A stretch of DNA of 57,590 nucleotides. It comes from JBCCGE01 sp039029455. Lineage in GTDB: Bacteria > Pseudomonadota > Gammaproteobacteria > Arenicellales > Poriferihabitantaceae. Shown here piece by piece: positions 9,400-18,569 of this stretch. The notes below the pieces were generated by a model. The model did no database searches and was not told where the DNA came from. It saw nothing but the letters and a program-made list of their open reading frames with translations. The stretch is from positions 1-57,590 of the forward strand of contig JBCCGE010000009.1 of the NCBI GenBank assembly GCA_039029455.1. Direction: 5' to 3'. How positions within the stretch are numbered: the stretch's first letter is position 1; each line of letters opens with the position of its first letter. The position numbers and the translations under genes were made by a program.

Positions 9400-9424
9400 A
9401 ACCCGCACCTGATCGGTGTTCCGG

Positions 9425-10519
9425 ATGTCAGGAGATCAGTCACTTCTCACCGGTTTACGCGTTCTGGATATTTCACAATTTGTGCCGGGACCGTTTGCGA
9501 CGCGAACCCTGTCTGATCTGGGTGCAGATGTCATCAAAGTTGAGCCGCCTGGTGGCGAACCATTCCGTTTTCTCGTTCCCGGATCAAAGGAAAAGCGACT
9601 GAATCCACTTTACAAAACGCTGAACCGCGGCAAAAGGATTGTTGAGTGGGACCTGAAAAGGAGCGTTGATAAAGACAAACTTTTCGAACTGGTCGCATCG
9701 GCCGATGCCGTACTTGAATCCTATCGGCCGGGTGTTGTAGATCGACTTGGTATTGATTTTGGTGCATGTCAGAGCATCAATCCGAAGCTGGTGTATTGCT
9801 CGCTATCCGGCTACGGACAGACGGGGCCTCACCGAAACCGCGCGGGGCACGATATCAACTATTGTGCGGTCTCCGGTCAGTTGCATACCGATATGCTGGA
9901 TCGAGGTCAGAGTTTCGGCTTCCCGCCGCTTGCGGATCACACCGGCGCTATGCTGGCCGCAAACAGTCTGCTCGCTGGGTTGTACTCGGCGCGATCAAAA
10001 AATCAGGGGCACTATCTGGACGTATCGATCTACGAGTCCATGCTGTCGTTTCAGTACATGGCGCTGGAAGATGAGCATGACGGACAATCAGTGTACGCGG
10101 AGTTTATTGGTGGCGGTGCGGCGTGCTACAACATCTACGGCACGTCAGATAGTGAATACGTTTCACTGGGTGCAGTGGAGCCTCATTTCTGGACCAGGTT
10201 TTGTGATGTCGTAGGTCGCCCCGACTGGGTTTCCAGACAGTTTGAAGATTTTCCGCAGAACGCACTTATTTGCGAGGTTCAGTCTGAAATTCAAAAATGT
10301 AGTCTGGCTTTCTGGATAGAGCGTTTTGCCGACGTAGATTGCTGTTTTGAGCCTGTTCAGTGTTTGAGTGAGACGTTGAACCACGATCAGACGATCTCAC
10401 GCCAACTGGTCAACAATCAGGACATCAGCTTTCCGCTTTGGATCGATGGCGTGCCACTCGCAATGCAGCCGGATAAGATAGAACCTCAGTTTTGCTCAGA
10501 CGCGATTAAATGGCGGTAA
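9425..10519 (+). CDS. CaiB/BaiF family CoA transferase or racemase (AMACR-like)
   Basis: A 364-residue family III CoA-transferase. The N-terminal block LDISQFVPGPFATRTLSDLGADVIKVEPPGG and the catalytic-region motif GHDINYCAVSG (Asp near residue 145) match the alpha-methylacyl-CoA racemase branch. It could move CoA between acids or epimerise a 2-methylacyl-CoA. The start chosen is the ATG at 9425, which places the conserved block at residues 13-44; no good RBS is visible. It closes the importer/activation cluster. A racemase here would hint at a branched or sterol side-chain-like substrate, which is inference. Confidence 0.82.
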   Translation: MSGDQSLLTGLRVLDISQFVPGPFATRTLSDLGADVIKVEPPGGEPFRFLVPGSKEKRLNPLYKTLNRGKRIVEWDLKRSVDKDKLFELVASADAVLESYRPGVVDRLGIDFGACQSINPKLVYCSLSGYGQTGPHRNRAGHDINYCAVSGQLHTDMLDRGQSFGFPPLADHTGAMLAANSLLAGLYSARSKNQGHYLDVSIYESMLSFQYMALEDEHDGQSVYAEFIGGGAACYNIYGTSDSEYVSLGAVEPHFWTRFCDVVGRPDWVSRQFEDFPQNALICEVQSEIQKCSLAFWIERFADVDCCFEPVQCLSETLNHDQTISRQLVNNQDISFPLWIDGVPLAMQPDKIEPQFCSDAIKWR

Positions 10520-10843
10520 GCGCTCCGCGGAAGACACGGATACAGTGACATCGTGTGATGGTTAGAGCGGTACTGCACCGAAAAAAACCGCACAATATCT
10601 CATAACACGAGCGGTGTACCTAGTGTTCCCGGGCTCTTGAATAGAGTTGCCGTATGCCTGCTTAAGCAACATTTATCTATTGGAAAATTCCCTATCCGAC
10701 CGCATCTAAGACTCACAGCAGTCGTGAAATTTTGTTCCGTTTGTCGGCAAAGTTAAACGCCTGTTTCACGCAATTGCTATAAACTTCAATTGCAACGCGC
10801 GTTGTTTTTTGGGCTATTGGTTTGTATCTGACAGGCATTGCTG
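10520..10843. other. Intergenic region upstream of cyoA
   Basis: 324 bases without a gene. Near the cyoA end there are two CAATTGC repeats (10771-10777 and 10787-10793) flanking a TATAAA (10778-10783) that could be a -10 element. A perfect 12-bp palindrome CAACGCGCGTTG (10793-10804) runs directly into TTTTTT. No convincing -35 or FNR/ArcA box was recognised. The promoter for the oxidase operon should lie here. Confidence 0.4.
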
Positions 10844-11767
10844 TTGGTCAAGAAATACATCGTAAATTCTCTGCTGATTCTGATTTGCCTATTCGTCCTC
10901 GGAGGGTGCGATCTGGTGGTGATGAATCCCTCGGGGGATGTCGCCCGCCAGCAGGCCAGCCTGATATGGATAGCAACCGGCCTCATGCTAATTGTGGTTA
11001 TCCCGGTATTTATACTGGTTGGACTGTTTGCGTGGAAGTATCGAGCATCGAATAAAGGGGCAGACTACGATCCGAACTGGCATCATTCGACCACGGTCGA
11101 AATTGTGATGTGGACTATCCCTCTTATCATTATCATGATACTCAGTGGAATTACCTTTGTAGCGACCCATCGACTGGACCCTTATACACCGCTCTCACGA
11201 ATATCTCCGGACCAACCGGTGCCTTCGGAACGGGATCCACTGGTTATCGAGGTGGTGGCGATGAAATGGAAATGGCTATTCTTCTATCCTGAGCAGGGAG
11301 TTGCGACGGTGAATGAACTCGCAGCGCCGGTGGATCGGGAAATTCAGTTTAAGATCACCTCCGACGCTTTGATGAACTCCTTTTTCATTCCTGCGCTCGC
11401 GGGCCAGATTTACGCGATGTCCGGAATGGAGACTCAGCTCCACGCAGTGATCAATGAACCCGGTGTGTATGACGGGTTCTCTTCCAATTACAGCGGTCAC
11501 GGATTCTCCCACATGAAATTTAAGTTTCTCGGCTTTGACGATAGCGGGTTTGACACGTGGGTCAATAAAGTGAGAACAACTGGATCCCGAATCGACGAAC
11601 CTGTTTATCTGGCGCTTGAAGAACCCAGTACGGATCATCCGGTTGTGTACTATTCGGCGGTTTCGGACAAGCTGTACCACAACATACTGAATCGATGCGT
11701 CGCAGGGCGAGGAACCTGCATCAACGAATATATGGGGCATTCAAAGTCGAAACATGCAGAGCACTAG
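10844..11767 (+). CDS. cyoA: Quinol oxidase bo3-type, subunit II
   Basis: Subunit II of a haem-copper terminal oxidase. It is a lipoprotein: VKKY n-region, hydrophobic core and lipobox FVLGGC at about residues 18-23, followed by DLVVMNPSGD, much as in E. coli CyoA. Two membrane helices follow (about residues 45-67 and 85-107), then a periplasmic cupredoxin domain. The CuA ligands of cytochrome c oxidases are absent, and the quinol-oxidase block YSGHGFSHMKFKFLG is present, so the donor is a quinol. No ATG can serve: the lipoprotein signal requires a TTG start, at 10844 (ACAGG upstream) or 10838. It is the first gene of a tightly packed cyoABCD-SURF1 operon. Confidence 0.93.
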   Translation: MVKKYIVNSLLILICLFVLGGCDLVVMNPSGDVARQQASLIWIATGLMLIVVIPVFILVGLFAWKYRASNKGADYDPNWHHSTTVEIVMWTIPLIIIMILSGITFVATHRLDPYTPLSRISPDQPVPSERDPLVIEVVAMKWKWLFFYPEQGVATVNELAAPVDREIQFKITSDALMNSFFIPALAGQIYAMSGMETQLHAVINEPGVYDGFSSNYSGHGFSHMKFKFLGFDDSGFDTWVNKVRTTGSRIDEPVYLALEEPSTDHPVVYYSAVSDKLYHNILNRCVAGRGTCINEYMGHSKSKHAEH

Positions 11768-11793
11768 AAACGTTTTAAATCGCGGGAACCAGG

Positions 11794-13821
11794 ATGGCTA
11801 AGGATTACGCTGCCATTTACTCCGACGATCGTTGGTCGCCGATATTTGGCAAGCTCTCGTGGGACGTGATTCCCTGGTATGAACCAGTACTGCTTGCCAC
11901 ATTTGTTGGCGTGGCAATTGCGGGTAGCGCGTTACTGTGGTGGGTGACCTCAAAGCGACTCTGGGGTTATTTGTGGCGTGAATGGTTTACCAGCATCGAT
12001 CACAAAAAGATTGGCATCATGTATATCGTCTTGGCTCTGGTGATGCTGGTGCGGGGTTTTGCCGATGCTCTTTTGATGCGTGTGCAGCAAGCCTGGACTG
12101 CAAGTGGAGGCGCGGGCTATCTCGACCCCCATCACTACGATCAGATTTTCACCGCGCACGGTATGATCATGATCTTCTTCGTCGCGATGCCTTTTATCAC
12201 CGGCTTCATGAACTACCTGATGCCGCTTCAGATCGGGGCGCGCGACGTCGCCTTTCCGTTCCTCAACAACTTCAGTTTCTGGATGACTGTCGGTGGTGCG
12301 GCGCTGGTGATGGTTTCATTGTTCATCGGCGAGTTTGCACAAACCGGCTGGCTGGCGTATCCGCCTTTGTCAGGAATACAGCACAGTCCCAGTGTCGGAG
12401 TTGATTACTACATATGGGGGCTGCAAATTGCGGGGATCGGGACCACGCTGTCCGGAATCAATTTAATGGTCACCGTTATCAAAATGCGTGCTCCAGGTAT
12501 GACCTACATGAAAATGCCGGTGTTCACCTGGACAGCGTTGGCAAGCAATATTCTGATCGTCGCTTCCTTCCCGGTGCTAACCGCTACGCTGACGCTGCTG
12601 ACGATGGATCGCTACATGGGTACACACTTTTTTACCAGTGATGGTGGCGGCAACGCGATGATGTACATCAACCTCATCTGGATTTGGGGGCATCCGGAAG
12701 TCTATATCCTGATGCTGCCTGCATTTGGCATCTTTTCCGAGGTGGTATCGACATTCTGTCGAAAGCAGCTGTTTGGCTATACATCGATGGTGTACGCCAC
12801 ATTGGTCATCACTGTTCTGTCGTATATTGTCTGGTTACACCATTTCTTTACTATGGGAGCTGGTGCCAGTGTCAACGCATTTTTTGGCGTTGCGACAATG
12901 ATTATCTCGATCCCAACAGGTGTCAAAGTTTTCAACTGGTTGTTCACCATGTACAAAGGACAAATCCACTTCGAACTGCCGATGTACTGGACTATGGCAT
13001 TTCTGGTTACTTTTGTGATTGGTGGGATGACCGGTGTTTTACTGGCCGTGCCTCCAGCCGACTTCGTACTGCACAACAGTCTGTTTCTGGTAGCACACTT
13101 TCACAATGTGATCATAGGCGGGGTTTTGTTCGGATTGTTTGCCGGCATTGTGTACTGGTTTCCCAAAGTGGCGGGATTTCGTCTGGATCCTTTTTGGGGC
13201 AAAGTTTCATTTTGGTGCTGGGTTATTGGCTTTTACGTGGCGTTTATGCCTCTGTATGTACTCGGACTGATGGGCGTCACGCGCCGCCTGAGTCAGTTTC
13301 CGGATACCTCACTTGCTTCGTACTTTAATACCGCTCTAATTGGCGCACTTATTATTGCTGCAGGAATTGGGGCGTTCTTCATCCAGCTTTATGTGAGTTT
13401 TAGGCGCCGCGAACAGCTCGCAGATGTATCGGGCGATCCCTGGAATGCGCGCACACTGGAATGGTCTACGGCATCGCCACCACCTCAGTATAACTTTGCA
13501 TTCACCCCGAAGGTGCACAGTCTGGATGCGTGGTGGCATATGAAGCAGCATGGCTTTGTGCGACCGAACGGAGATTTCAAACCGATCCATATGCCGAAAG
13601 ATACCGGGGCCGGATTCATTATTGCAGCGTGCTGCACAATTATGGGGTTTGCTTTGGTGTGGCATATCTGGTGGATGGCTGCGCTGTTCTTCGCTGCCAC
13701 CCTTGTTGTATGCATATATCATACGTTCAACTACGACCGGGACTACCACATTCCGGCGGGAGAAGTGGATGCAACTGAGCGTGCGCGAGCCAAGCAGCTG
13801 GTTGAGACCGCGCCCATATGA
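11794..13821 (+). CDS. cyoB: Quinol oxidase bo3-type, catalytic subunit I
   Basis: A 675-residue membrane subunit that reduces O2 to water and pumps protons. The haem and CuB ligands are all visible: FTAHG (low-spin haem), WGHPEVY (CuB His and crosslinked Tyr), HHFF (two CuB His) and HFHN (haem ligands). The quinol-site residues RGFADALLMR and PHHYDQIFTAHG match CyoB, not CoxA. The D-channel entry Asp (IGARDVAFP) and N residues are kept. An AGG precedes the ATG; the stop overlaps cyoC by ATGA. Confidence 0.96.
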   Translation: MAKDYAAIYSDDRWSPIFGKLSWDVIPWYEPVLLATFVGVAIAGSALLWWVTSKRLWGYLWREWFTSIDHKKIGIMYIVLALVMLVRGFADALLMRVQQAWTASGGAGYLDPHHYDQIFTAHGMIMIFFVAMPFITGFMNYLMPLQIGARDVAFPFLNNFSFWMTVGGAALVMVSLFIGEFAQTGWLAYPPLSGIQHSPSVGVDYYIWGLQIAGIGTTLSGINLMVTVIKMRAPGMTYMKMPVFTWTALASNILIVASFPVLTATLTLLTMDRYMGTHFFTSDGGGNAMMYINLIWIWGHPEVYILMLPAFGIFSEVVSTFCRKQLFGYTSMVYATLVITVLSYIVWLHHFFTMGAGASVNAFFGVATMIISIPTGVKVFNWLFTMYKGQIHFELPMYWTMAFLVTFVIGGMTGVLLAVPPADFVLHNSLFLVAHFHNVIIGGVLFGLFAGIVYWFPKVAGFRLDPFWGKVSFWCWVIGFYVAFMPLYVLGLMGVTRRLSQFPDTSLASYFNTALIGALIIAAGIGAFFIQLYVSFRRREQLADVSGDPWNARTLEWSTASPPPQYNFAFTPKVHSLDAWWHMKQHGFVRPNGDFKPIHMPKDTGAGFIIAACCTIMGFALVWHIWWMAALFFAATLVVCIYHTFNYDRDYHIPAGEVDATERARAKQLVETAPI

Positions 13822-14438
13822 ACACTTCAGACATCGCTGATCATGATGATTTAGAGTTTTTCGTCAAGGAGGAACCGCATCATCATTCGGGCAGTTTGCT
13901 TGGATTCTGGATCTACCTTATGAGCGACTGCCTGATTTTCGCAGTGTTGTTTGCAACTCGGGCGGTACTGGGAGGCAACCATCACGGCGCACCGTTGCCG
14001 AGTGATGTCTTTGACATAAAGCTGATACTGTTGGCGACATTCTTCCTGCTGTTCTCTTCGATCACCTACGGTTTTGCTGTGCTCAATATGCAGGAAAACC
14101 AGATTGGGCCGACGTTGCGCTGGCTTGCTGTAACCGGGCTGTTTGGAGCGGCATTTATTGGGCTGGAGTTGTATGAGTTCAACCACTTGATCCACGTCGG
14201 CGCGTCACCTCAGGCGAGCGCCTCGTGGTCGTCATTTTATGCGCTCGTGGGCACCCATGGACTGCATGTGGCTTGTGGGCTGGTTTGGTTGGTTGTCTTG
14301 ATGGTGCAGGTAAATCGCGTTGGATTGACGGTCGCCAATAAGCGCAGACTGCTTTGTCTGAGCATGTTTTGGCATTTTCTCGATCTGATCTGGATCGGGG
14401 TTTTTTCACTAGTCTATCTGACCGGTGTTTTGTTATGA
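13818..14438 (+). CDS. cyoC: Quinol oxidase bo3-type, subunit III
   Basis: A 206-residue, five-helix subunit III. It has a His/acid-rich N-terminus (EEPHHHSGSLLGFWIYLMSDC) and the conserved SAxxTHGLHVxxGL-like segment YALVGTHGLHVACGLVW near residues 145-161. It stabilises CyoB and is not catalytic. Start and stop codons overlap the neighbouring subunits by ATGA, showing translational coupling. Confidence 0.95.
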   Translation: MNTSDIADHDDLEFFVKEEPHHHSGSLLGFWIYLMSDCLIFAVLFATRAVLGGNHHGAPLPSDVFDIKLILLATFFLLFSSITYGFAVLNMQENQIGPTLRWLAVTGLFGAAFIGLELYEFNHLIHVGASPQASASWSSFYALVGTHGLHVACGLVWLVVLMVQVNRVGLTVANKRRLLCLSMFWHFLDLIWIGVFSLVYLTGVLL

Positions 14439-14818
14439 GCGATCACAATCACGATGACACGAACTCTGGCGTTGAGATGCACGCGACGTTTCGTGGCTAT
14501 ATGACGGGCTTCTGGCTATCCGTGGTATTGACTGTCATTCCATTCTGGCTGGTTATGGGGGATGTAATGACCAATCCACATTTGGCGGCCTTTGTTGTGA
14601 TTGGACTGGGCGGCCTGCAGATGATCGTTCATATGATTTATTTCCTTCACATGAATACCCGGGCCGAGGCGGGCTGGTTGGCTATGTCCATGGTGTTTAC
14701 AATTTTGCTGCTGATCATCGCGGTTGTCGGCTCGCTCTGGATCATGTACCACCTGGACACGAACATGATGCCAGGCATGGCTGCACAGATGCAAAATCCA
14801 ACCATGAGTCTGACGTAA
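14435..14818 (+). CDS. cyoD: Quinol oxidase bo3-type, subunit IV
   Basis: A 127-residue small membrane subunit with three helices, starting MSDHNHDD. The conserved YMTGFWLSVVLTVIPFW and QMIVHMIYFLHM segments identify it as CyoD. The frame is open further upstream inside cyoC, but the ATG at 14435 overlaps the cyoC stop (ATGA), as at the other junctions. Confidence 0.94.
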   Translation: MSDHNHDDTNSGVEMHATFRGYMTGFWLSVVLTVIPFWLVMGDVMTNPHLAAFVVIGLGGLQMIVHMIYFLHMNTRAEAGWLAMSMVFTILLLIIAVVGSLWIMYHLDTNMMPGMAAQMQNPTMSLT

Positions 14819-15615
14819 TGAATCAGCCCCGAGCCGTGGCTTCTGAGCGGGTAGCCTCGCGCCCCCCATCACCGCGAGCCCGAATTTTTACGATTACCCT
14901 TGGGCTGGTTATCGTTGTAACAACCATCGGTTTTATACAGTTGGGCAATTGGCAGTTGCGGCGACTGGAAGAGAAGCTGATTCTTATTGAGCGCGTCAAC
15001 GCACGGGCCTTTGGTCTTCCGATTGCGGCGCCCGGGGAAGAAGTCTGGTCGAAGGTCACTCGCGACTCCCATGAATATCAGCACATCAGTGTCACCGGCC
15101 ATTTTCTGTATTCCAAAGAAACGCTGGTCACTGCGAGCACGGAACTGGGCAGCGGCTACTGGGTTTTGACCCCGATGCGAACAGCAGACGGAACAATCAA
15201 TATGATAAATCGCGGTTTCGTGCCGGAAGAATTTCGAGATCGTTTCCGCGGTCAGGAGGACGACAACCATACCGAAATTGTCGTCAGCGGATTGCTGAGG
15301 ATGTCTGAGCCGGACGGTATCTGGCTTCGTAGCAATGTACCCGATGAGGAGCGCTGGTACTCTCGCAATCTGGAAGCTATCGCAAAAATAAGAGATCTGA
15401 AGCGGCTGGCACCGTTTTTTATCGACGCCGGTCTTTCGAGTAACTCTTCAGAGTGGCCGCGCGCAGGCCTGACCCGAGTCCAGTTCAGAAACACACATTT
15501 GATCTACGCGCTGACGTGGTACGGTTTGGCGCTGGCATTGATCATTATGACCGGCAGAGCACTCTGGCTCGAATCGAAAAGGCGGGGAAATAGAGAACTC
15601 TTTCGCTCATTCTGA
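14818..15615 (+). CDS. SURF1-family oxidase assembly protein
   Basis: 265 residues with two membrane helices, one near residues 20-42 and one near 235-255, flanking a periplasmic domain: the SURF1 topology. Recognisable blocks are LGNWQLRRLEEK after helix 1, INRGFVP near residue 122, and HLIYALTWYGLALALI for helix 2. SURF1 proteins aid haem a/o insertion into subunit I. Its ATG overlaps the cyoD stop (TAATG). No cyoE (haem O synthase) follows, so haem maturation must be encoded elsewhere. Confidence 0.9.
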   Translation: MNQPRAVASERVASRPPSPRARIFTITLGLVIVVTTIGFIQLGNWQLRRLEEKLILIERVNARAFGLPIAAPGEEVWSKVTRDSHEYQHISVTGHFLYSKETLVTASTELGSGYWVLTPMRTADGTINMINRGFVPEEFRDRFRGQEDDNHTEIVVSGLLRMSEPDGIWLRSNVPDEERWYSRNLEAIAKIRDLKRLAPFFIDAGLSSNSSEWPRAGLTRVQFRNTHLIYALTWYGLALALIIMTGRALWLESKRRGNRELFRSF

Positions 15616-15737
15616 AGACATGGCGATCTAACCACTATTAATGATAGCGAGTGGTGATCTGATCTATACGCCGTTCAGCGATGTCATTCGGCAGGACTGG
15701 CAGCACAGCTATCAATAAAAACCAGAAGTACACAACG

Positions 15738-17009
15738 ATGCAGGAACAAAACAAAAAACCAGAAAACCTAGGCCCCGATCAGCTCATTGGAGTCATTGTG
15801 ATCAGCAAAATGTCCGAATTTTTCGGGCTCTTTACCTTCGCTATTGCAAGTGCGCTGGTTTTTCCCCATGTGATTTTTCCCAACTTTGAGCCACTGACTG
15901 GAACTCTACTCTCATTTGGTGTTTTCTCATTGATGTTTATCGCGCGTCCGTTTGCGCGCATCTTTTCTCGGCGTCTTGATCATCGCGTAGGTCGCGCGGC
16001 GAAAATTACTCTGGCGATGTTCCTGCTCGGTGGTTCCACCATGGCTATTGGATTTGTGCCCAGTTATCAGGAAATCGGCGTAATTGCACCAATTCTGCTG
16101 TGCCTGGCGCGGCTGGGTCAGGGGCTTGGCGTTGGCGGAATCTGGGATGGACTGCCGGTGATCATGATGCTTGAAGCCCCTGAGAAACGCCGCAGCTGGT
16201 ACGCAATGATTCCTCAGTTGGGCGCGCCGCTGGGTTTCCTGATTTCTGCCTCAATCTTTTTTGTTTTGGTTAAGTTTCTCTCGCCCGAGGAGTTTTTGAG
16301 CTGGGGATGGCGTTTTCCATTTTTCGTCGTGCTGTCACTGCAGGTCGTCGCCCTGTTCGCGAGACTCCGACTGATCGCTACGCCGGAGTACAACCATGCC
16401 CTGGAGTCACATCATCTGCGCGGGGCTCTGATCCGTGACGTTATTCGACACCAGTTTATGCAGGTCGCGCTGGGCGCTTATCTGCCCCTTGCTGCGTATG
16501 CACTGTTTCACATGGTCGCGGTTTTCCCGCTGGCTTACATAAGTCTGTACCAGGATTTACCCATACCGACTCTGCTGATGATGCAAATGGTTGGCGCAAC
16601 AATCGCGGTCTTTACCTGCATACTTTCCGGGCCGTTAGCGGATCGGTTTGGTCGTCGACGGTTTTTGATGGTGATTGCTGTGTTGATCGGCCTGCTGAGT
16701 TTCAACATCGTTGATCTTCTGGACCGTGCGTGGGTTTATGTACTGCTCGGATTCAGCTTGTTGGGTCTTTCATTCGGGCAATCAGGCGGGACATTGCCGC
16801 ATAGGTTCAAACCCGAGTACCGTTTTACGGGAGTTTCCCTGACGACCGACATGGCCTGGTTATTTGGCGCTGCGTTTGCACCAATCATTTCTTTAAGCCT
16901 TACAGAGTGGTTAGGCATCGAATATGCCGGTTATTATTTGTTGTCGGGTGCTTTAGCTACATTGGCTTCGCTTTATGTGGTGCACAGACTTTCAAATCGG
17001 AGTCGATAG
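15738..17009 (+). CDS. MFS transporter, metabolite:H+ symporter-like
   Basis: A 423-residue permease with 12 predicted helices. The loop 2-3 motif RPFARIFSRRLDHRVGRAAK, the LARLGQGLGVGGIWDG segment and the loop 8-9 GPLADRFGRRRF motif are those of MHS-type (ProP/ShiA/KgtP-like) major facilitators. The substrate is unknown. The ATG at 15738 starts shortly before the conserved region; an upstream in-frame ATG at 15681 would add 19 residues. It lies 122 bases after SURF1 on the same strand, with a weak ACCACT/AGTGGT hairpin in between, and is probably partly cotranscribed with cyo. Confidence 0.85.
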   Translation: MQEQNKKPENLGPDQLIGVIVISKMSEFFGLFTFAIASALVFPHVIFPNFEPLTGTLLSFGVFSLMFIARPFARIFSRRLDHRVGRAAKITLAMFLLGGSTMAIGFVPSYQEIGVIAPILLCLARLGQGLGVGGIWDGLPVIMMLEAPEKRRSWYAMIPQLGAPLGFLISASIFFVLVKFLSPEEFLSWGWRFPFFVVLSLQVVALFARLRLIATPEYNHALESHHLRGALIRDVIRHQFMQVALGAYLPLAAYALFHMVAVFPLAYISLYQDLPIPTLLMMQMVGATIAVFTCILSGPLADRFGRRRFLMVIAVLIGLLSFNIVDLLDRAWVYVLLGFSLLGLSFGQSGGTLPHRFKPEYRFTGVSLTTDMAWLFGAAFAPIISLSLTEWLGIEYAGYYLLSGALATLASLYVVHRLSNRSR

Positions 17010-17401
17010 CATCGAGCTTGTTGCTGTTCGGTTGACGAGCAGGGTGTTGCAAGGGAATCCGGAGATAAAGAAAGAACAAGAATTCTACTCGTAAGTGCAA
17101 CGCGCAAAAATGCTGCGCAACATCGATACCAAAGCAACTACCGTCTGACATCGAATGCCGTGTTGAATAGTAAATGCTTGCGAAACTGTGGGTCGCGCTC
17201 GCGTTGGGCCTACACCATGGTTAGACGGTTTTCAGGTAGTGCTGGGTCAGGCTATGTTTGCACATCAAGAACAAGGGAATCAGTTGTACTGAAAAGTTGA
17301 GCATGTGAGCACAGTCCCCACATATTTTAAGCCTACAGATAGGAGCTACTCTGTTCGGATACAATACTCAACAAAAACCTTTTCGCGACTATAGCTCTCA
17401 A
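17010..17401. other. Intergenic region without recognised features
   Basis: 392 bases between the MFS gene and the first GNAT-like gene. No open frame with a credible start and no strong terminator or operator was seen; the promoter of the GNAT-like gene is presumably in the AT-richer last 100 bases. Confidence 0.4.
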
Positions 17402-18469
17402 ATGTATCGGGTCATTCCCTATCAACAGCAGTATTTTGATCAGGTTGTTTCTCTGCTGGCCGCGTTTTGGCGCATCAATCGCGAACTTGCCGCGCGTTAC
17501 TTTCGCTGGAAGTATCTGGATAATCCCTGGGCGGATAAGGTGTATATCAGCCTGCTGCTGGACAAGGACGTTGCGATCGGTATGCGTGGCGCTTATCTGA
17601 TGCCACTTTGTATCGGCGGAGATTCCGAGCGTATCTGCAGTTTCTTTGGCGACAGTTTCATCGACGAGGCACGCAGAGGCGGAAACTCTTTTTCGCGACT
17701 GAATGATCAGTTGTTTGGAATGCTGGCCGGTGATGGTATAGACATTGCACTAAACACAACGGCATCGCCCGGTGTTCGCCTGTTCTCACTGCGATCAGGC
17801 TGGCAGGAAACCGATCCGGTCATGACAATGAGTTACCGGGAATCCCGGCCGGAAAATCTCGGAAACAGTTTTTCCCAGGTTGATGGAATCCTCGATAAAT
17901 GGCAGCGCGAGGGCGAAGGGTGGCTGCACTACACCAACAAGGTTTACGTGGATGGGCTGGCGCAACTGGCTTCCGATCTGCGCCGCAATAGTCGGATTCA
18001 CGTGTTGAAAAGCGAATCCTATCTGCGTTGGCGTTTTGCAAACCCTATGGGGCAGTACCGGTTTTTGTACTATTTCTCAGCAGAAGGCGACTCGAACCTG
18101 ACATCCAATCGAGGCGGTGTGGGTGAACTCCTTGCGTTTGTGGTTCTTGCAGTTGACAAAGTACCGATGCTGACGAGCAGCTGGATCGCGGATTGGGGCG
18201 CGAGGGACGAACGCGCACTTCGCAAGGTGCTGGAACTGCTGTTGAAGATTAATCCTTTTGCAAGACTTACCATGATGCATCAGCCTGCAGGGCAAACGAT
18301 GAACGAGACTTTTTCAGGCCTGGGCTTTGAAAAGGATCAGGTGTCAGCGGACGAGCGTCTTACGATTTTATCGCGAACGCTGGGTACCAATACCGACAGC
18401 GCGCTGAAACAGAGCCTTACCGTTCTTGACCACTGGACCCTCGCCGCCCTCAATCTAGACAGCGTGTAG
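17402..18469 (+). CDS. GNAT-like acyltransferase, copy 1 of a duplicated pair
   Basis: A 355-residue cytoplasmic protein. The N-terminal block AARYFRWKYLDNPW (about residues 31-44) followed by GMRGAYLMPL and GDSFIDEARRGGNSF is the layout of GNAT-fold proteins often found in surface-polysaccharide loci. The second half (from YLRWRF, about 205) looks like a second GNAT-like domain, recalling FemAB/Mig-14-type tandem folds. It is a diverged paralogue of the gene at 20546-21616: both share FWxxNxExAxRxFxWKYxDNPW, GMRGA, GDSFI, a xxxRxGWxxT segment and the closing HWxxxxxNLD. It converges on a Tat-exported protein gene. No catalytic residue can be assigned by eye. Confidence 0.7.
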   Translation: MYRVIPYQQQYFDQVVSLLAAFWRINRELAARYFRWKYLDNPWADKVYISLLLDKDVAIGMRGAYLMPLCIGGDSERICSFFGDSFIDEARRGGNSFSRLNDQLFGMLAGDGIDIALNTTASPGVRLFSLRSGWQETDPVMTMSYRESRPENLGNSFSQVDGILDKWQREGEGWLHYTNKVYVDGLAQLASDLRRNSRIHVLKSESYLRWRFANPMGQYRFLYYFSAEGDSNLTSNRGGVGELLAFVVLAVDKVPMLTSSWIADWGARDERALRKVLELLLKINPFARLTMMHQPAGQTMNETFSGLGFEKDQVSADERLTILSRTLGTNTDSALKQSLTVLDHWTLAALNLDSV

Positions 18470-18498
18470 TGGCTCAGATTTAGGAGGTGGTCGGATTC

Positions 18499-18528
18499 AG
18501 AACCGGGTGGAAGGTCATACCCGGTTCT
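18499..18528 (+). terminator. Terminator-like hairpin between convergent genes
   Basis: A 10-bp perfect stem (AGAACCGGGT / ACCCGGTTCT) with a 10-base loop, 30 bases after the GNAT-like stop, followed by a short TTTA. It could serve the plus-strand gene; the minus-strand gene also ends here (18570). A TGACGTTTACGT block follows at 18537-18548 (see findings). Confidence 0.55.
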
Positions 18529-18569
18529 TTAGGTTATGACGTTTACGTGCCCAATCGAGCCCAATCAGG

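Noticed and set aside
14354..14434. longer N-terminus for cyoD
   Set aside because: The extension is the cyoC coding sequence read in another frame; the ATG at 14435 has the ATGA overlap used elsewhere in the operon.
15625..15660. terminator after SURF1
   Set aside because: Only a six-base ACCACT/AGTGGT stem with a long loop and no U-run; too weak to call.
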